DNA from: an uncultured Bacilli bacterium
GTDB taxonomy: Bacteria > Bacillota_I > Bacilli_A > RF39 > UBA660
Reading direction: 5' to 3'
Assembly: GCA_947630865.1 (NCBI GenBank)
Contig: CANRJE010000005.1
Location: 1 to 28,852, forward strand
DNA length: 28,852 nt
The stretch's first letter is position 1. Every line of letters starts with the position of its first letter. The translations under genes and the position numbers were made by a program. The notes under the pieces were generated by a model. It made no database searches, had not been told where the DNA came from, and saw nothing but the letters and a program-made list of their open reading frames with translations. This document shows positions 1 to 8,052 of this stretch, in pieces.

Positions 1-873
1 TAACATAGATGGAGTAATTCCAACTGCTACAGATAAAGCAAAAAGAATTGCTGATTTATAATTTCCCTTGATTAATCCATCTACAATCAATATAAAAAAT
101 ACTGTGCCAATCATATAATATAACAATAATTTAGTAATATTTTTCATACCAATATCAAAGTTTGTATCATGATGTTTTTTACTTAATTCTTTTCCCATTG
201 CTCCAATATAGGTCTCTGTTCCTGTTTTTATAACAATACCTTTCCCATTTCCTGAAACAACAGATGACTCCATTAAACATATGTTATTGATATCAAATAT
301 ATTTTTTCCATCATTAGAAGTTACATATTTTTCAACAGGAACAGACTCTCCAGTAAAAACAGACTCATTAATAAATAAGTCTTTTGCTTCTATTAAAATC
401 ATATCTGCTGGTATAATAGAGCCAGCATTTAAATTAACAATATCCCCTATTACTACCTGTTCAGTTTTGATATTTATTTCTTTAGAATTTCTAATTACAT
501 TGGCAGTAGAATATATTTCTGACTTTAGTTTCTGATTAAATTTATATTCTGAATAGTCCTGACTGAATCTAATTAATGCACTAATTAAAGCAATTAAAAC
601 AATTATTATAGAACCCAATCGATCTGCCATCATATAGTTAATAATTGCTAGAAAAAAAAGTATTAAAATAAAGGGATCTTTTAATGAAATCAAAAAGAAA
701 TATATAGCCCCATGCTTTTCTTCCTTAATGTATATATTTAATCCATTTTTTTCCTGTATCCTTTTTACTTCATGTTCTTTTTTCCCATTTTCTGATGTTT
801 TGTATTTTTGAAATAATTCTTTTTTTGATAACTTTGAAATTTCTTTATATTCTTCATATAAATCATTATGCAT
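1..873 (-). CDS. mgtA: Magnesium-transporting P-type ATPase, N-terminal part (cut by window edge)
   Basis: The frame is open from an ATG at 873 to the window edge and gives the first 291 residues; the rest lies outside. It matches the N-terminal third of MgtA/MgtB-type (P3B) Mg2+ import ATPases. Visible are a soluble N-terminus, membrane segments at about 56-82 and 86-104, the actuator domain with the dephosphorylation loop TGES at 174-177, and membrane segments at about 247-269 and 274-291. The last residues read GITPSML, which corresponds to the MgtA segment VGLTPEMLP just before the phosphorylation domain. The stretch ISALIRFSQDYSEYKFNQKL also resembles the MgtA segment after the second membrane helix. 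The phosphorylated Asp (DKTGT) is not in the window. The start has a GGTGAT SD a few bases upstream. In this family the protein uses ATP to bring Mg2+ into the cell. Whether the rest of the gene is intact cannot be seen. Confidence 0.85.
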   Translation of the reverse strand, partial: MHNDLYEEYKEISKLSKKELFQKYKTSENGKKEHEVKRIQEKNGLNIYIKEEKHGAIYFFLISLKDPFILILFFLAIINYMMADRLGSIIIVLIALISALIRFSQDYSEYKFNQKLKSEIYSTANVIRNSKEINIKTEQVVIGDIVNLNAGSIIPADMILIEAKDLFINESVFTGESVPVEKYVTSNDGKNIFDINNICLMESSVVSGNGKGIVIKTGTETYIGAMGKELSKKHHDTNFDIGMKNITKLLLYYMIGTVFFILIVDGLIKGNYKSAILFALSVAVGITPSML

Positions 874-907
874 TTTATCACCAACTTAACTTTATTTTTC
901 TATATGA

Positions 908-935
908 ATTATAACATATTTTACTATAATTGTAC
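908..935 (-). promoter_or_regulatory. Promoter of the mgtA-like gene
   Basis: On the minus strand an extended -10 (TGTTATAAT, hexamer at 908-913) lies about 35 bases before the start codon. The -35 is poor (GTACAA at 930-935), as is common with extended -10 promoters. The surrounding 874-1136 interval is very AT-rich and shows no gene, clear terminator or riboswitch that I can recognise; no Mg2+ leader was identified. Confidence 0.45.
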
Positions 936-1136
936 TTATAATTTTATATATCACATTAAAAATAATTATTATAAAAACGTTTCTAATAACTAAATGGTTA
1001 CAAAAAAAATTAAAAAGTAAACAACATTTTTAATTTTTCGTTTATATGTTAATTTAATTTGCTAAAATACTTATATATATATTTATAATGATTATCTTTA
1101 AACTTTAAATAAATAGTAATTGTTTATACTTGTAAT

Positions 1137-1472
1137 TTATCTTATAATTACATGTTTAAAGTATTGTTCTTGGAATTCAATTAATGCATCAATTGCATCA
1201 TCAGTATACTCTTTATTTTCAGGTACTATTATTAATTTATCATCATTATCATTAATTCTATGAACAATGGCAATACATTTTCCTTTAAAAGATTTAACAG
1301 GTTCAAAAACACCTAATAAATAACAATCTAGTTCTTCCCCATCACCACTTATAGCATTTGGAACATACCCATAATTTACTGGATAAATAAATCCATATTT
1401 AGGATGTTTACTACCATATTCCCTATCTATTTCAATATTCAATATTTTTCCTAAATACTCTCTACTATTCAT
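1137..1472 (-). CDS. Short inorganic pyrophosphatase-family protein
   Basis: This 111-residue protein resembles the core of soluble family I inorganic pyrophosphatases, which hydrolyse diphosphate using several Mg2+ ions. The signature YPVNYGYVP (30-38) is followed by DGEELD (44-49), whose two Asp match the metal-binding DGDPxD motif. DNDDKL (75-80) could supply the other two Asp. It is much shorter than the usual 160-180 residues: the N-terminal strand region and C-terminal helix are trimmed, and the family's RFL arginine is not obvious. An upstream ATG at 1508 is in frame, but AAGGAG at 1483-1488 sits about ten bases before the ATG at 1472, which fixes the start. It lies 55 bases after the lipoprotein gene and is probably the last gene of that cluster. 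It may be a small phosphohydrolase of another specificity. Confidence 0.75.
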   Translation of the reverse strand: MNSREYLGKILNIEIDREYGSKHPKYGFIYPVNYGYVPNAISGDGEELDCYLLGVFEPVKSFKGKCIAIVHRINDNDDKLIIVPENKEYTDDAIDALIEFQEQYFKHVIIR

Positions 1473-1527
1473 AATATCAGCACTCCTTCGAATAACTATT
1501 TTTATCAAATATTATATAATTTTCATT

Positions 1528-2076
1528 TTACTCTAAAGGTAATTTTTCACAATCTAAAGTTTTAAAGTTACATTCTAACTTATAATGCTCTCTATCTTCT
1601 CCAAAATTAGCAGGTGCTGCTTCTATAGAAATATAATTATCATTAACACTTAAAAATTCATATATAAAACTATTATCATATTTAAAATTTAATTCTTTCG
1701 TACTTATTTTTTCTTTATCAAGAGTATATTCAAAAACTACAGCTGCACTTTTCAAAACATAAAGTTTATTATTATTAAATATATATTGCTTTGATTGAGG
1801 AGAATAAATATCATTAAATTCTTCTAATAATATGTAATCATTGTCATCTATTAAATAAAACAAACCTACATTATTATATGATTCACCATCTAACTTCATA
1901 TTAGCAATAGCATAAACATCTAATTGATTTTTATCTTCATCAATATATCTATAAATCTCTTTTTCATAACCTTCTAAACTATAATGTTTAAAATTAGCAT
2001 ACTTATTTTCATTTATATTTTTAGAACAACCACATAATATTAATGCTATACTTAAAATAAATATTATTCTTCTCAT
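1528..2076 (-). CDS. Small lipoprotein of unknown function
   Basis: The 182-residue product begins with two Arg, a hydrophobic stretch and a lipobox-like LCGC, so Cys17 would be lipidated and the protein held on the outer face of the membrane. The remainder is hydrophilic, rich in Tyr, Asn, Asp and Glu, with alternating short strands (LFYLIDDNDYILLEEF, KLYVLKSAAVVFEYTL) that suggest a beta-rich or propeller-like fold. No catalytic motif is visible. The gene starts 11 bases after the upstream anchored protein (2088-2867), with a GGAG-type SD at the junction, so the two are almost certainly cotranscribed. I do not recognise a named family. Confidence 0.7.
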   Translation of the reverse strand: MRRIIFILSIALILCGCSKNINENKYANFKHYSLEGYEKEIYRYIDEDKNQLDVYAIANMKLDGESYNNVGLFYLIDDNDYILLEEFNDIYSPQSKQYIFNNNKLYVLKSAAVVFEYTLDKEKISTKELNFKYDNSFIYEFLSVNDNYISIEAAPANFGEDREHYKLECNFKTLDCEKLPLE

Positions 2077-2087
2077 TTAATCTCCTT

Positions 2088-2867
2088 CTAACTGCAATAT
2101 TCTTTTTTATATTCTAATATATCACTTATATATACCTTCTTATTAGTACACTTTAGTAAAGAAAATTCACTAGTTTTATAAATAACACCATTTTCATAAT
2201 TTGTCTTTGTTGCTTTATTTTCCTCAACTTGATAATCTAAAAACTTAATAAACGTATTCATAGAAATATAACTTGCCCTAAGTAAATCTTCAAAAAGTCC
2301 ATCATATCCCGTACCTTTTTTTAATTGAAGACAACCATCACAATCAGAATATACATCATATTTTTGATTGTCATCTAAATCTAAATATTGGTACATTTTT
2401 TTCATGTCTCTTGGATATGGACTATTACTTGGAATATGATAATAACTATATTGAACTGTTTTATAATCAGTTATTTCATTACAAATATCATTTGAATAAT
2501 TACCAATATCATACTTAATATAAAACTTATTAGTAAATAGAGATGAATCTTTTAAAACTCCATATTCTAAAATCATAATATCATTTTCTTTATCATAATA
2601 ATACTCTTTTAAATGACAAGTTTTTTTCTTATAATTTTTTATACTTTTATCAAAATCATCTATAATAGCACCTTCACTTTGAAAAGTTTTAAAGACAATT
2701 TTATTTTCTTTATCAGTTTTTTCTAAAAAAGATAACTTTGGAATATTTAAGTACTTTTCTTGTTCAATATAATATTTACTGTTTCCTAAAGGAAAAAACT
2801 TAATAAAAACTATACCACTTATTAATAATAAAATAACAATTATTATAATTACATATTTCTTTTTCAT
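2088..2867 (-). CDS. Membrane-anchored extracellular protein of unknown function
   Basis: The 259-residue protein has a Lys-rich start and one strongly hydrophobic segment (about 5-23), with no Cys lipobox, so it is likely a signal-anchored protein facing outward. The body carries several Cys (CHLKEYYYDKE, NDICNEI, DCDGCLQL, LLKCTNK and a Cys just before the end). This is unusual for this organism's proteins and could allow disulfides; a thioredoxin-like anchored protein is encoded elsewhere in the window. It is rich in Tyr, Lys and Asp. It begins 13 bases after the VanZ-family gene, and the next gene is a lipoprotein, so the three likely form one envelope-related operon. I do not recognise a family. 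Confidence 0.65.
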   Translation of the reverse strand: MKKKYVIIIIVILLLISGIVFIKFFPLGNSKYYIEQEKYLNIPKLSFLEKTDKENKIVFKTFQSEGAIIDDFDKSIKNYKKKTCHLKEYYYDKENDIMILEYGVLKDSSLFTNKFYIKYDIGNYSNDICNEITDYKTVQYSYYHIPSNSPYPRDMKKMYQYLDLDDNQKYDVYSDCDGCLQLKKGTGYDGLFEDLLRASYISMNTFIKFLDYQVEENKATKTNYENGVIYKTSEFSLLKCTNKKVYISDILEYKKEYCS

Positions 2868-2880
2868 AAAACTCCTAATT

Positions 2881-4230
2881 TTAATTTATTTTTTCAAATT
2901 TTACATTTAAATCATTATCAACTGTAACATCATACTTATAAAAAGCTAATGAATTACCATCTTTATCTTTTACAGAAATATCAATTGTAGTTTTTCCTGA
3001 TACTTTTGGAATAAGATATATAAAACATTTAAAATTAGCATTATCTAAATCTTTGAAATTATATTTTACTCCTAATATGTTAGCATCATTTATCTTAATA
3101 TTAACATCTGGTGAATAATAACTTCCAACCTTATCAATTGGTACTTTAACATCAAAATTTATATTCTCATACTTACTTTCTTTTATATAATTAATTTTAG
3201 AATCATCTAATTTTAAAAGAACATTTTCTAAAACATAATCATATTTAGTTTTTCCATTTAAAAAATCTTTAAGTAAATATTTTTCTTCAGAATTAACAAT
3301 AACATAAACTTTATCACTTTTAAGACAAGGAAAATAATAGTTAAAAAGAGCATCTTCATAAAATAAATCTAATTCTTCTTTGCATATATCTCCTTCATCT
3401 ACTACTTTAATATCAGGATAATGTAATTTATAATATTCATCTAAGTTATTATTATATAATCTTTTTCTATACTGATATAAACCAAATACTCCTAAAAAGA
3501 TAATTACTACTAAAATGATAATAATAATTAAACCTTTTTTAGATATTTTATTTTTTTCTAGTAAAAATATTTTTCTTATTAATTTATTTATATCTTTAAT
3601 TTTTAAAAGGAAATACATTAAAGTAGCACCACTTATATTTAAAATAAAATCATCTATATCAAATCTACCAGAAGAAGTTAACAATTGTATTAATTCTATC
3701 CCCAAGACAATTAAAATGATTGTTATAATAAATTTTTTAAATATCTTTTCACTTTCAAATAACATTGGTAAAAAGAAAGCAAATGGCATTAAGGCAATAA
3801 AATTTCCTAAAATGTTTAAAAATATTGTTTTGCTAGAATACATGCTATCAAATTGTTTAATAAAACTTATAATTGTTTTAAAAGGAATAAGATTTATAGA
3901 ATTTTTAAAATAAGTAATAAAATCTTTATTAAAAGGGCTTAAAAAAGTAAAACCATTTCTTCCCCAAGAAGATGAAAATAAAGTTAAAACTGTAAGTAAT
4001 ATTAAATACAATGAAAAGAATATCCATAAATTAATTTTCATAGGTTTGTTATTATTATAATGCTTTGATAAAAATAAACTACCTAAATATAAAAATAGAC
4101 ACCCAAACCCAAAAATTAAAACCATTCCAATATCTTCAAAAATTATATTATGATTAAATTCAATCATTAGAAAAACTATACCTAAAAAGATAGCCAAAAT
4201 ATAAAATATAATTGATAAAATTTTTTTCAT
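2881..4230 (-). CDS. VanZ-family membrane protein with C-terminal extracellular domain
   Basis: The 449-residue protein has two parts. Residues up to about 215 form a VanZ-like membrane domain: a conserved NLIPF segment, NILGNFIALMPFAFFLP, an ELIQ motif and the signature GRFDIDDFILNISGA. These are typical of VanZ proteins, which are linked to teicoplanin resistance and envelope stress by an unknown mechanism. Another hydrophobic helix (GLIIIIILVVIIFLGVFGLY) follows, then about 190 hydrophilic residues ending in a beta-rich region (VSGKTTIDISVKDKDGNSL) that looks Ig-like and should lie outside the cell. Ordinary VanZ proteins are about 150-200 residues, so the C-terminal domain is an addition. 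A TTG at 4242 is in frame but lies inside the SD GAGGAGG, so the ATG at 4230 is the start. It heads a cluster with the unknown anchored protein, the lipoprotein and the pyrophosphatase-like gene. Confidence 0.75.
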   Translation of the reverse strand: MKKILSIIFYILAIFLGIVFLMIEFNHNIIFEDIGMVLIFGFGCLFLYLGSLFLSKHYNNNKPMKINLWIFFSLYLILLTVLTLFSSSWGRNGFTFLSPFNKDFITYFKNSINLIPFKTIISFIKQFDSMYSSKTIFLNILGNFIALMPFAFFLPMLFESEKIFKKFIITIILIVLGIELIQLLTSSGRFDIDDFILNISGATLMYFLLKIKDINKLIRKIFLLEKNKISKKGLIIIIILVVIIFLGVFGLYQYRKRLYNNNLDEYYKLHYPDIKVVDEGDICKEELDLFYEDALFNYYFPCLKSDKVYVIVNSEEKYLLKDFLNGKTKYDYVLENVLLKLDDSKINYIKESKYENINFDVKVPIDKVGSYYSPDVNIKINDANILGVKYNFKDLDNANFKCFIYLIPKVSGKTTIDISVKDKDGNSLAFYKYDVTVDNDLNVKFEKIN

Positions 4231-4278
4231 AAACCTCCTCAATTCATGTAATTTTTTTTCAAGTTTATCATTATCTTT

Positions 4279-4307
4279 ATTTTAATTAATTTATTCTATT
4301 TTAGCAA
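4279..4307 (-). promoter_or_regulatory. Promoter of the VanZ cluster
   Basis: Minus-strand TTGCTA (4302-4307) and TAAAAT (4279-4284) are separated by exactly 17 bases and lie about 50 bases before the VanZ start. The site is immediately downstream of the bile salt hydrolase terminator, as expected for a new transcription unit. Confidence 0.55.
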
Positions 4308-4330
4308 TACATTTTATAACTAATTATATA

Positions 4331-4362
4331 AAAAATAAAAGTATACATTTTTTGCATACTTT
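4331..4362 (-). terminator. Rho-independent terminator of the bile salt hydrolase gene
   Basis: On the minus strand AAAGTATGCA and TGTATACTTT form a 10-bp stem (one G-U pair) around an A-rich loop at 4338-4362. It is followed by TATTTTT. It lies 14 bases after the stop codon at 4377. Confidence 0.7.
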
Positions 4363-4376
4363 ATTACATCTTTATT

Positions 4377-5351
4377 TTAATTTTGCATTAATATTTGTTG
4401 TCCTTCTATTAAGTCATAACTTACTAATTTCATACTATTTAAATTTTCTTTAAACATATCGATACCTGTAATTTGATTGTTTTCATAAGTTGTATAATAA
4501 TATATACCTTTATCCATATTACAACAAGAACTATAAATTGTTATCTCATATTTATCATTTCCCATATGAACACAACCTCTTTGTTGCTCTACGGATTGTA
4601 AAATATGGAAAAATTGACTGATACTTTCAGATTCTCCTGTTCCTGATAAAGAGTTCATCTTTGTAAATGTTGCTTTAACAAATCTTGATGCTGATGATAG
4701 ATCACCTGGTAAACCTAAAGCTCCCATACCACGACTATAAACATTAAAATCTAATTTTTGAGAAAAATTATTTATTGGTTGTTCGATAGAAAGATTCATA
4801 TAGTTATTTAAATTAAACATTTGAATATCAAAAGTTGGATTATTAGTTAAAACTCCTACTGGATTATCATAGATTTTTAAACCATCTTCTGTACTTTCAA
4901 CAGTAATTGAGCTTTCTTTATCTGAAATAATCCAATGCAAGGGAGATGCAGGTAACTCTTCACTAAAGTTGATAGATGCAATATTAATATTTTTTAATAA
5001 TTCTTTTACTTCTTTAATATTTTCACATTGAGATAATACCCAAGGAATAAATTCAAAAGGTGCAATATTATCTTTTCCACTTTTTTCTTCATGATAATAA
5101 GCATTACCTGGAAAATTTAAACCAGCAATACCTAACCCTTTTTCATTAATAGCATCATAATATAGTGGATAGTAATTAGCAACATAAGCCATACCTATCA
5201 TAGCATAATGTTTGTTAATTTCCTTAACCTTCCTAAATTTAAAAGGATAATTTCTAGGAGTTATTGTAACCGTTTCCTTATAAGAATATTCCAAATCTAA
5301 ATTCCTTCCAAAATAATGATTTTTAGTATAATAAGTTATTGCTGTACACAT
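4377..5351 (-). CDS. bsh: Bile salt hydrolase (choloylglycine hydrolase, Ntn family)
   Basis: The 324-residue protein is full length for the family and close in pattern to the Clostridium perfringens conjugated bile acid hydrolase. It should remove glycine or taurine from conjugated bile acids in the cytoplasm; no signal peptide is seen. The mature N-terminal nucleophile is Cys2 (MCTAITYY), exposed by removal of Met1. Other expected active-site residues are present: Arg16 and Asp19 (FGRNLD), Asn79 (GLNFPG), Asn170 or 171 (LTNNPTFD) and Arg223 (SASRFVKA). Asn at position 79, rather than the Tyr typical of penicillin V acylases, favours bile salts as substrate, as does the GLPGDLSSASRF block. 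The start has a strong SD (AAGGTAGG). The gene is monocistronic with its own promoter and terminator. Confidence 0.93.
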   Translation of the reverse strand: MCTAITYYTKNHYFGRNLDLEYSYKETVTITPRNYPFKFRKVKEINKHYAMIGMAYVANYYPLYYDAINEKGLGIAGLNFPGNAYYHEEKSGKDNIAPFEFIPWVLSQCENIKEVKELLKNINIASINFSEELPASPLHWIISDKESSITVESTEDGLKIYDNPVGVLTNNPTFDIQMFNLNNYMNLSIEQPINNFSQKLDFNVYSRGMGALGLPGDLSSASRFVKATFTKMNSLSGTGESESISQFFHILQSVEQQRGCVHMGNDKYEITIYSSCCNMDKGIYYYTTYENNQITGIDMFKENLNSMKLVSYDLIEGQQILMQN

Positions 5352-5393
5352 AATATTACCTACCTTTCGTACTTAAAACTTATATCAAAAAGA

Positions 5394-5422
5394 AGTATAA
5401 CAAAATAGCAATTTATTGTAAA
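5394..5422 (-). promoter_or_regulatory. Strong promoter of the bile salt hydrolase gene
   Basis: The minus strand shows TTTACA (5417-5422), a 17-base spacer and TATACT (5394-5399) with an upstream TG (TGTTATACT), a near-consensus sigma-A promoter with extended -10. The plus-strand palindrome GTAAACAATTTAC at 5418-5430 overlaps the -35 and could be an operator. Confidence 0.75.
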
Positions 5423-5443
5423 CAATTTACTAAGAAAATCTAA

Positions 5444-6064
5444 CTATTTATTATACCTATTATAATAGAAAGCAATAATAATTGAACCTAAACTATTACC
5501 TAGTATCATTATTAATAAATAAAGTAAAACTTTAAAAGAAAATGTTCCAGCTATACTAAAATAAAACATATTCGCAACACAATGTTCAAAACCACATAAA
5601 ATGAAAGCCATTACTCCCATAAATATTGTTAAATATTTACCAACTACATCTTTTTGTTTTTTATAATTATTAACAGCAATATACATAATCATTCCACAGA
5701 ATATTGCTAAAATAAAGATACTTAAAAGATTATCATTCAACTTAATATTTACAATATTTTTAGCAGTATCTATATAATTTTTAAATCTTGTTAAACGCAT
5801 TAAAGTTCCAACTAATAAAGTCCCTAAAAAGTTTCCAATTAAAGATAATAATAATTCTATAAGATAACTAATTTTATTTTCTAGTATATATCCAACCTTT
5901 CCAGTAAAAAGATTAAATGAATACATACAAACAGTAAGTAACCCAAAAGAAAAAATAAATGAACCTGCTATTTTATCTTCAATAGCTAAATAAGCTACTC
6001 CTCCTATTCCAATTAAAATACCAGCATAAATTCCTTTTATAATAAAATCTAAATATTTTTTCAT
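5444..6064 (-). CDS. Formate/nitrite transporter (FNT) family channel, short form
   Basis: The 206-residue membrane protein has about six hydrophobic segments and two FNT half-repeat signatures: SFNLFTGKVGY (49-59, with Thr54 in the first broken-helix loop) and CGFEHCVANMFYF (157-169, with the conserved pore His161). The GNSLGS near the end matches the family's final helix. FNT proteins are pentameric channels that pass small monovalent anions such as formate, nitrite or hydrosulfide. This one is shorter than the usual 260-280 residues, mainly through short termini and loops. An in-frame TTG at 6115 overlaps the promoter; AAAGGA ten bases before the ATG at 6064 decides the start. The substrate cannot be told. 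It appears to be a single-gene unit between the histidine kinase and bsh genes. Confidence 0.8.
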   Translation of the reverse strand: MKKYLDFIIKGIYAGILIGIGGVAYLAIEDKIAGSFIFSFGLLTVCMYSFNLFTGKVGYILENKISYLIELLLSLIGNFLGTLLVGTLMRLTRFKNYIDTAKNIVNIKLNDNLLSIFILAIFCGMIMYIAVNNYKKQKDVVGKYLTIFMGVMAFILCGFEHCVANMFYFSIAGTFSFKVLLYLLIMILGNSLGSIIIAFYYNRYNK

Positions 6065-6100
6065 AAATACACTATCCTTTATTACTATTTTAATTTTTTT

Positions 6101-6128
6101 ATCATATTTTATCAACCCATTTTGTCAA
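6101..6128 (-). promoter_or_regulatory. Promoter of the FNT channel gene
   Basis: Minus-strand TTGACA (6123-6128, perfect consensus) is followed after 16 bases by TATGAT (6101-6106), some 37 bases before the ATG at 6064. Confidence 0.7.
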
Positions 6129-6135
6129 TAATTTA

Positions 6136-7350
6136 CTATAATTTAAAATATTTAATTATAAATCTTGTACCATTTTTATCACTTTTAACATCTACTGTTC
6201 CATTATCATTTTCTATAATAGTTTTTGCTAAAGCAAGTCCTATTCCAACACTATCTTTTGTAGAATTTTCACCTTTATAAAATCTTTCAAAGATATGTTT
6301 TATATCTTTTTTATCAATGCCCCTACCATAATCTTTAATAGTAATCATAGAATAAGCATTATTTTGTTCACAAAAAATATCTATTTTGCTATTTAGATAA
6401 GAATATTCAAGAGAATTTTTAAGAATATTTGTTATAGCTTCAATTTCCCAATTAAAGTCACACATTATTTTGATTGTCTTAGCCTCTGTTATATTTATTT
6501 TTATATTTTTTAAATCACATAAAGGAGATACATTTTTAATAACTTCTATAAGAATATCTTTTAGTAATTTTTCTTCTTTTATAAAGTTAATTGTATTAGC
6601 ATCAAATCTTGATAATTTTAAGATAGATTCGATTAAAAAATTAATATTTATTACATTTCTTTTTATATCTATTATAAAATCTTCTCTTGTCTTTTTATCC
6701 ATATCATAATCATCAATTAAATTATCTAACATGATTAGAATACTAGTTAAAGGAGTTTTTATTTGATGTGATATATCTTCTAATGATTTTTTTAAATTAA
6801 TTTTATCTTTAGTTTCATTATCTGCTAATTCTTTTAACATTACTGTTGTTTTACATATTTCATTTTTTAAAATAGATAATTCATCTTCAGAATTAGAATC
6901 TATTTTCAAACTATAATTTTTTCTATTTATCTCTTCAATATATTTTGTAATATCATTAATATCTTTTTCTCTTTTCTTTAAATATTTTAAAAACACAATA
7001 ATTAAAATAAAAATACTTAAAATTAAAATAGTCATATTAATAATTAAATATTGATGATATTTTTCATCATTTTCAATTACTATTGCTTTATTATTTAAAC
7101 TAATACCATATTTTTCTAATGTTTTAGATTTGTTATTATCTTTATTATTTAAGATTTCTATAATTTCTTTTTCAGATAACTTAGGATATTTATTTTGTAA
7201 AACATTAATTATATTATTAATCTTGTTATTAAAATTTTTAGTATATTCACGATACTCATATATGTTTAATACTAGGAACAAAAATATTATACATAAAGAG
7301 ATTAATAAAACTTTATTTAAATATTTTTTTAATTCAACTTTATTCTTCAT
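6136..7350 (-). CDS. Sensor histidine kinase of the ABC-transporter two-component system
   Basis: The 404-residue membrane kinase (numbered from the ATG at 7350) has a first membrane helix at about 13-30, an extracellular segment of roughly 70 residues, a second helix at about 105-122 and a linker. The dimerisation domain has the phospho-acceptor His195 in DISHQIKTPLTS. The ATPase domain shows the N-box NILKNSLEYS, the G1 box DYGRGID, an F-box IFERFYKG and the G2 box VGIGLALAKTII. It should sense an envelope signal and phosphorylate the regulator encoded directly upstream. The ATG at 7350 overlaps the end of the regulator gene by 11 bases, so translation is probably coupled. A TTG at 7365 is in frame but has no well-placed SD. 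The extracellular loop is larger than in the loop-less BceS-type kinases. Confidence 0.9.
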   Translation of the reverse strand: MKNKVELKKYLNKVLLISLCIIFLFLVLNIYEYREYTKNFNNKINNIINVLQNKYPKLSEKEIIEILNNKDNNKSKTLEKYGISLNNKAIVIENDEKYHQYLIINMTILILSIFILIIVFLKYLKKREKDINDITKYIEEINRKNYSLKIDSNSEDELSILKNEICKTTVMLKELADNETKDKINLKKSLEDISHQIKTPLTSILIMLDNLIDDYDMDKKTREDFIIDIKRNVININFLIESILKLSRFDANTINFIKEEKLLKDILIEVIKNVSPLCDLKNIKINITEAKTIKIMCDFNWEIEAITNILKNSLEYSYLNSKIDIFCEQNNAYSMITIKDYGRGIDKKDIKHIFERFYKGENSTKDSVGIGLALAKTIIENDNGTVDVKSDKNGTRFIIKYFKL

Positions 7351-7996
7351 CGATTCTATAACCAATACCCTTTACTGTTATAATAATATCTGTTCCTAAT
7401 TTTTCTCTTATTCTTTTAAAATATACAGTTATGGTATGATCATCAATATAATTACCTGTCCATTCCCATATCTTGTCAAGAATAACATTTCGACTTACAA
7501 CTTTTCCTAAATTATTAAAAAGTAAATTTACTAATTTCAATTCTAAAGGTGTTAATTCTATTTGATCTTTATTTTTAAATAATATCATTTTATCAAGATT
7601 ATAAGTTATATCTTTTATTTTAATTAAGATTCTCTTTTCTCTTCGTAATAATATTTTATTAACTCTTGCTAGTAATTCTTTAGTACTAAATGGCTTAGTA
7701 ATATAATCTTCTGCACCTGTTTCTAAACATTTAACAACATAATCTTCATCATCTTTTGCTGTTAAAAAAATTGTTGGTATTTTTAAATCTTTAATTTCAT
7801 CTTCATATAGAGAAAAACCATTTCCATCTGGCAACAATATATCTAAAATAATTAAATCAATATCTTTATTTAAATTTAAATATTCTTTGGTTTCTTTAAC
7901 ACTTGTTTTAGCAATTAAATTATAATTATTTTTTTCAAATGAATATGTAAGTCCTTTTATTATAGTTAAGTTATCTTCTACTAATAAAATATTCAT
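7340..7996 (-). CDS. OmpR/PhoB-family response regulator
   Basis: The 218-residue protein has a receiver domain (1-118) with acidic residues Glu7 and Asp8 (VEDN), phospho-acceptor Asp52 (LILDILLPDGNG), Thr79 (FLTAKDD) and Lys101 (TKPF). A winged-helix DNA-binding domain follows, with ELTPLELKLVNLLFNN, SRNVILDKIWEW and DDHTITVYFKRIREKLG, ending in VKGIGYRI. It is the partner of the overlapping histidine kinase. The gene follows an ABC ATPase and permease, the usual order for regulators that control a neighbouring antimicrobial-peptide or envelope-stress transporter. A perfect SD (AAAGGAG) precedes the start. An 11-base-period direct repeat at the transporter promoter is a candidate binding site. 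Confidence 0.92.
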   Translation of the reverse strand: MNILLVEDNLTIIKGLTYSFEKNNYNLIAKTSVKETKEYLNLNKDIDLIILDILLPDGNGFSLYEDEIKDLKIPTIFLTAKDDEDYVVKCLETGAEDYITKPFSTKELLARVNKILLRREKRILIKIKDITYNLDKMILFKNKDQIELTPLELKLVNLLFNNLGKVVSRNVILDKIWEWTGNYIDDHTITVYFKRIREKLGTDIIITVKGIGYRIDEE

Positions 7997-8017
7997 AATG
8001 GTTTTCTCCTTTCTAAT

Positions 8018-8052
8018 TAGTATATCATATTATAAAAGGACTTTCGTCCCTA
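8018..8052 (-). promoter_or_regulatory. Hairpin at the permease stop codon and possible internal promoter before the regulator gene
   Basis: On the minus strand AGGGAC-GAAA-GTCCTT (8036-8051) forms a 6-bp stem with a GAAA tetraloop that includes part of the permease stop codon. It is followed only by TTATAATAT, a weak U-tract. Just downstream is TGATATACT, an extended -10 without a recognisable -35. Together they could attenuate the transporter message and let the regulator and kinase genes be transcribed separately. Both assignments are tentative. Confidence 0.35.

Noticed and set aside
281..535. Plus-strand 84-codon frame in the P-type ATPase region
   Set aside because: The minus strand encodes a clear MgtA-like sequence over the same bases, including TGES, so this is a shadow.
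874..1136. Mg2+ riboswitch (ykoK or mgtA leader) before the P-type ATPase
   Set aside because: The predicted transcript leader is only about 30 bases, too short for a riboswitch, and no conserved motif was seen.
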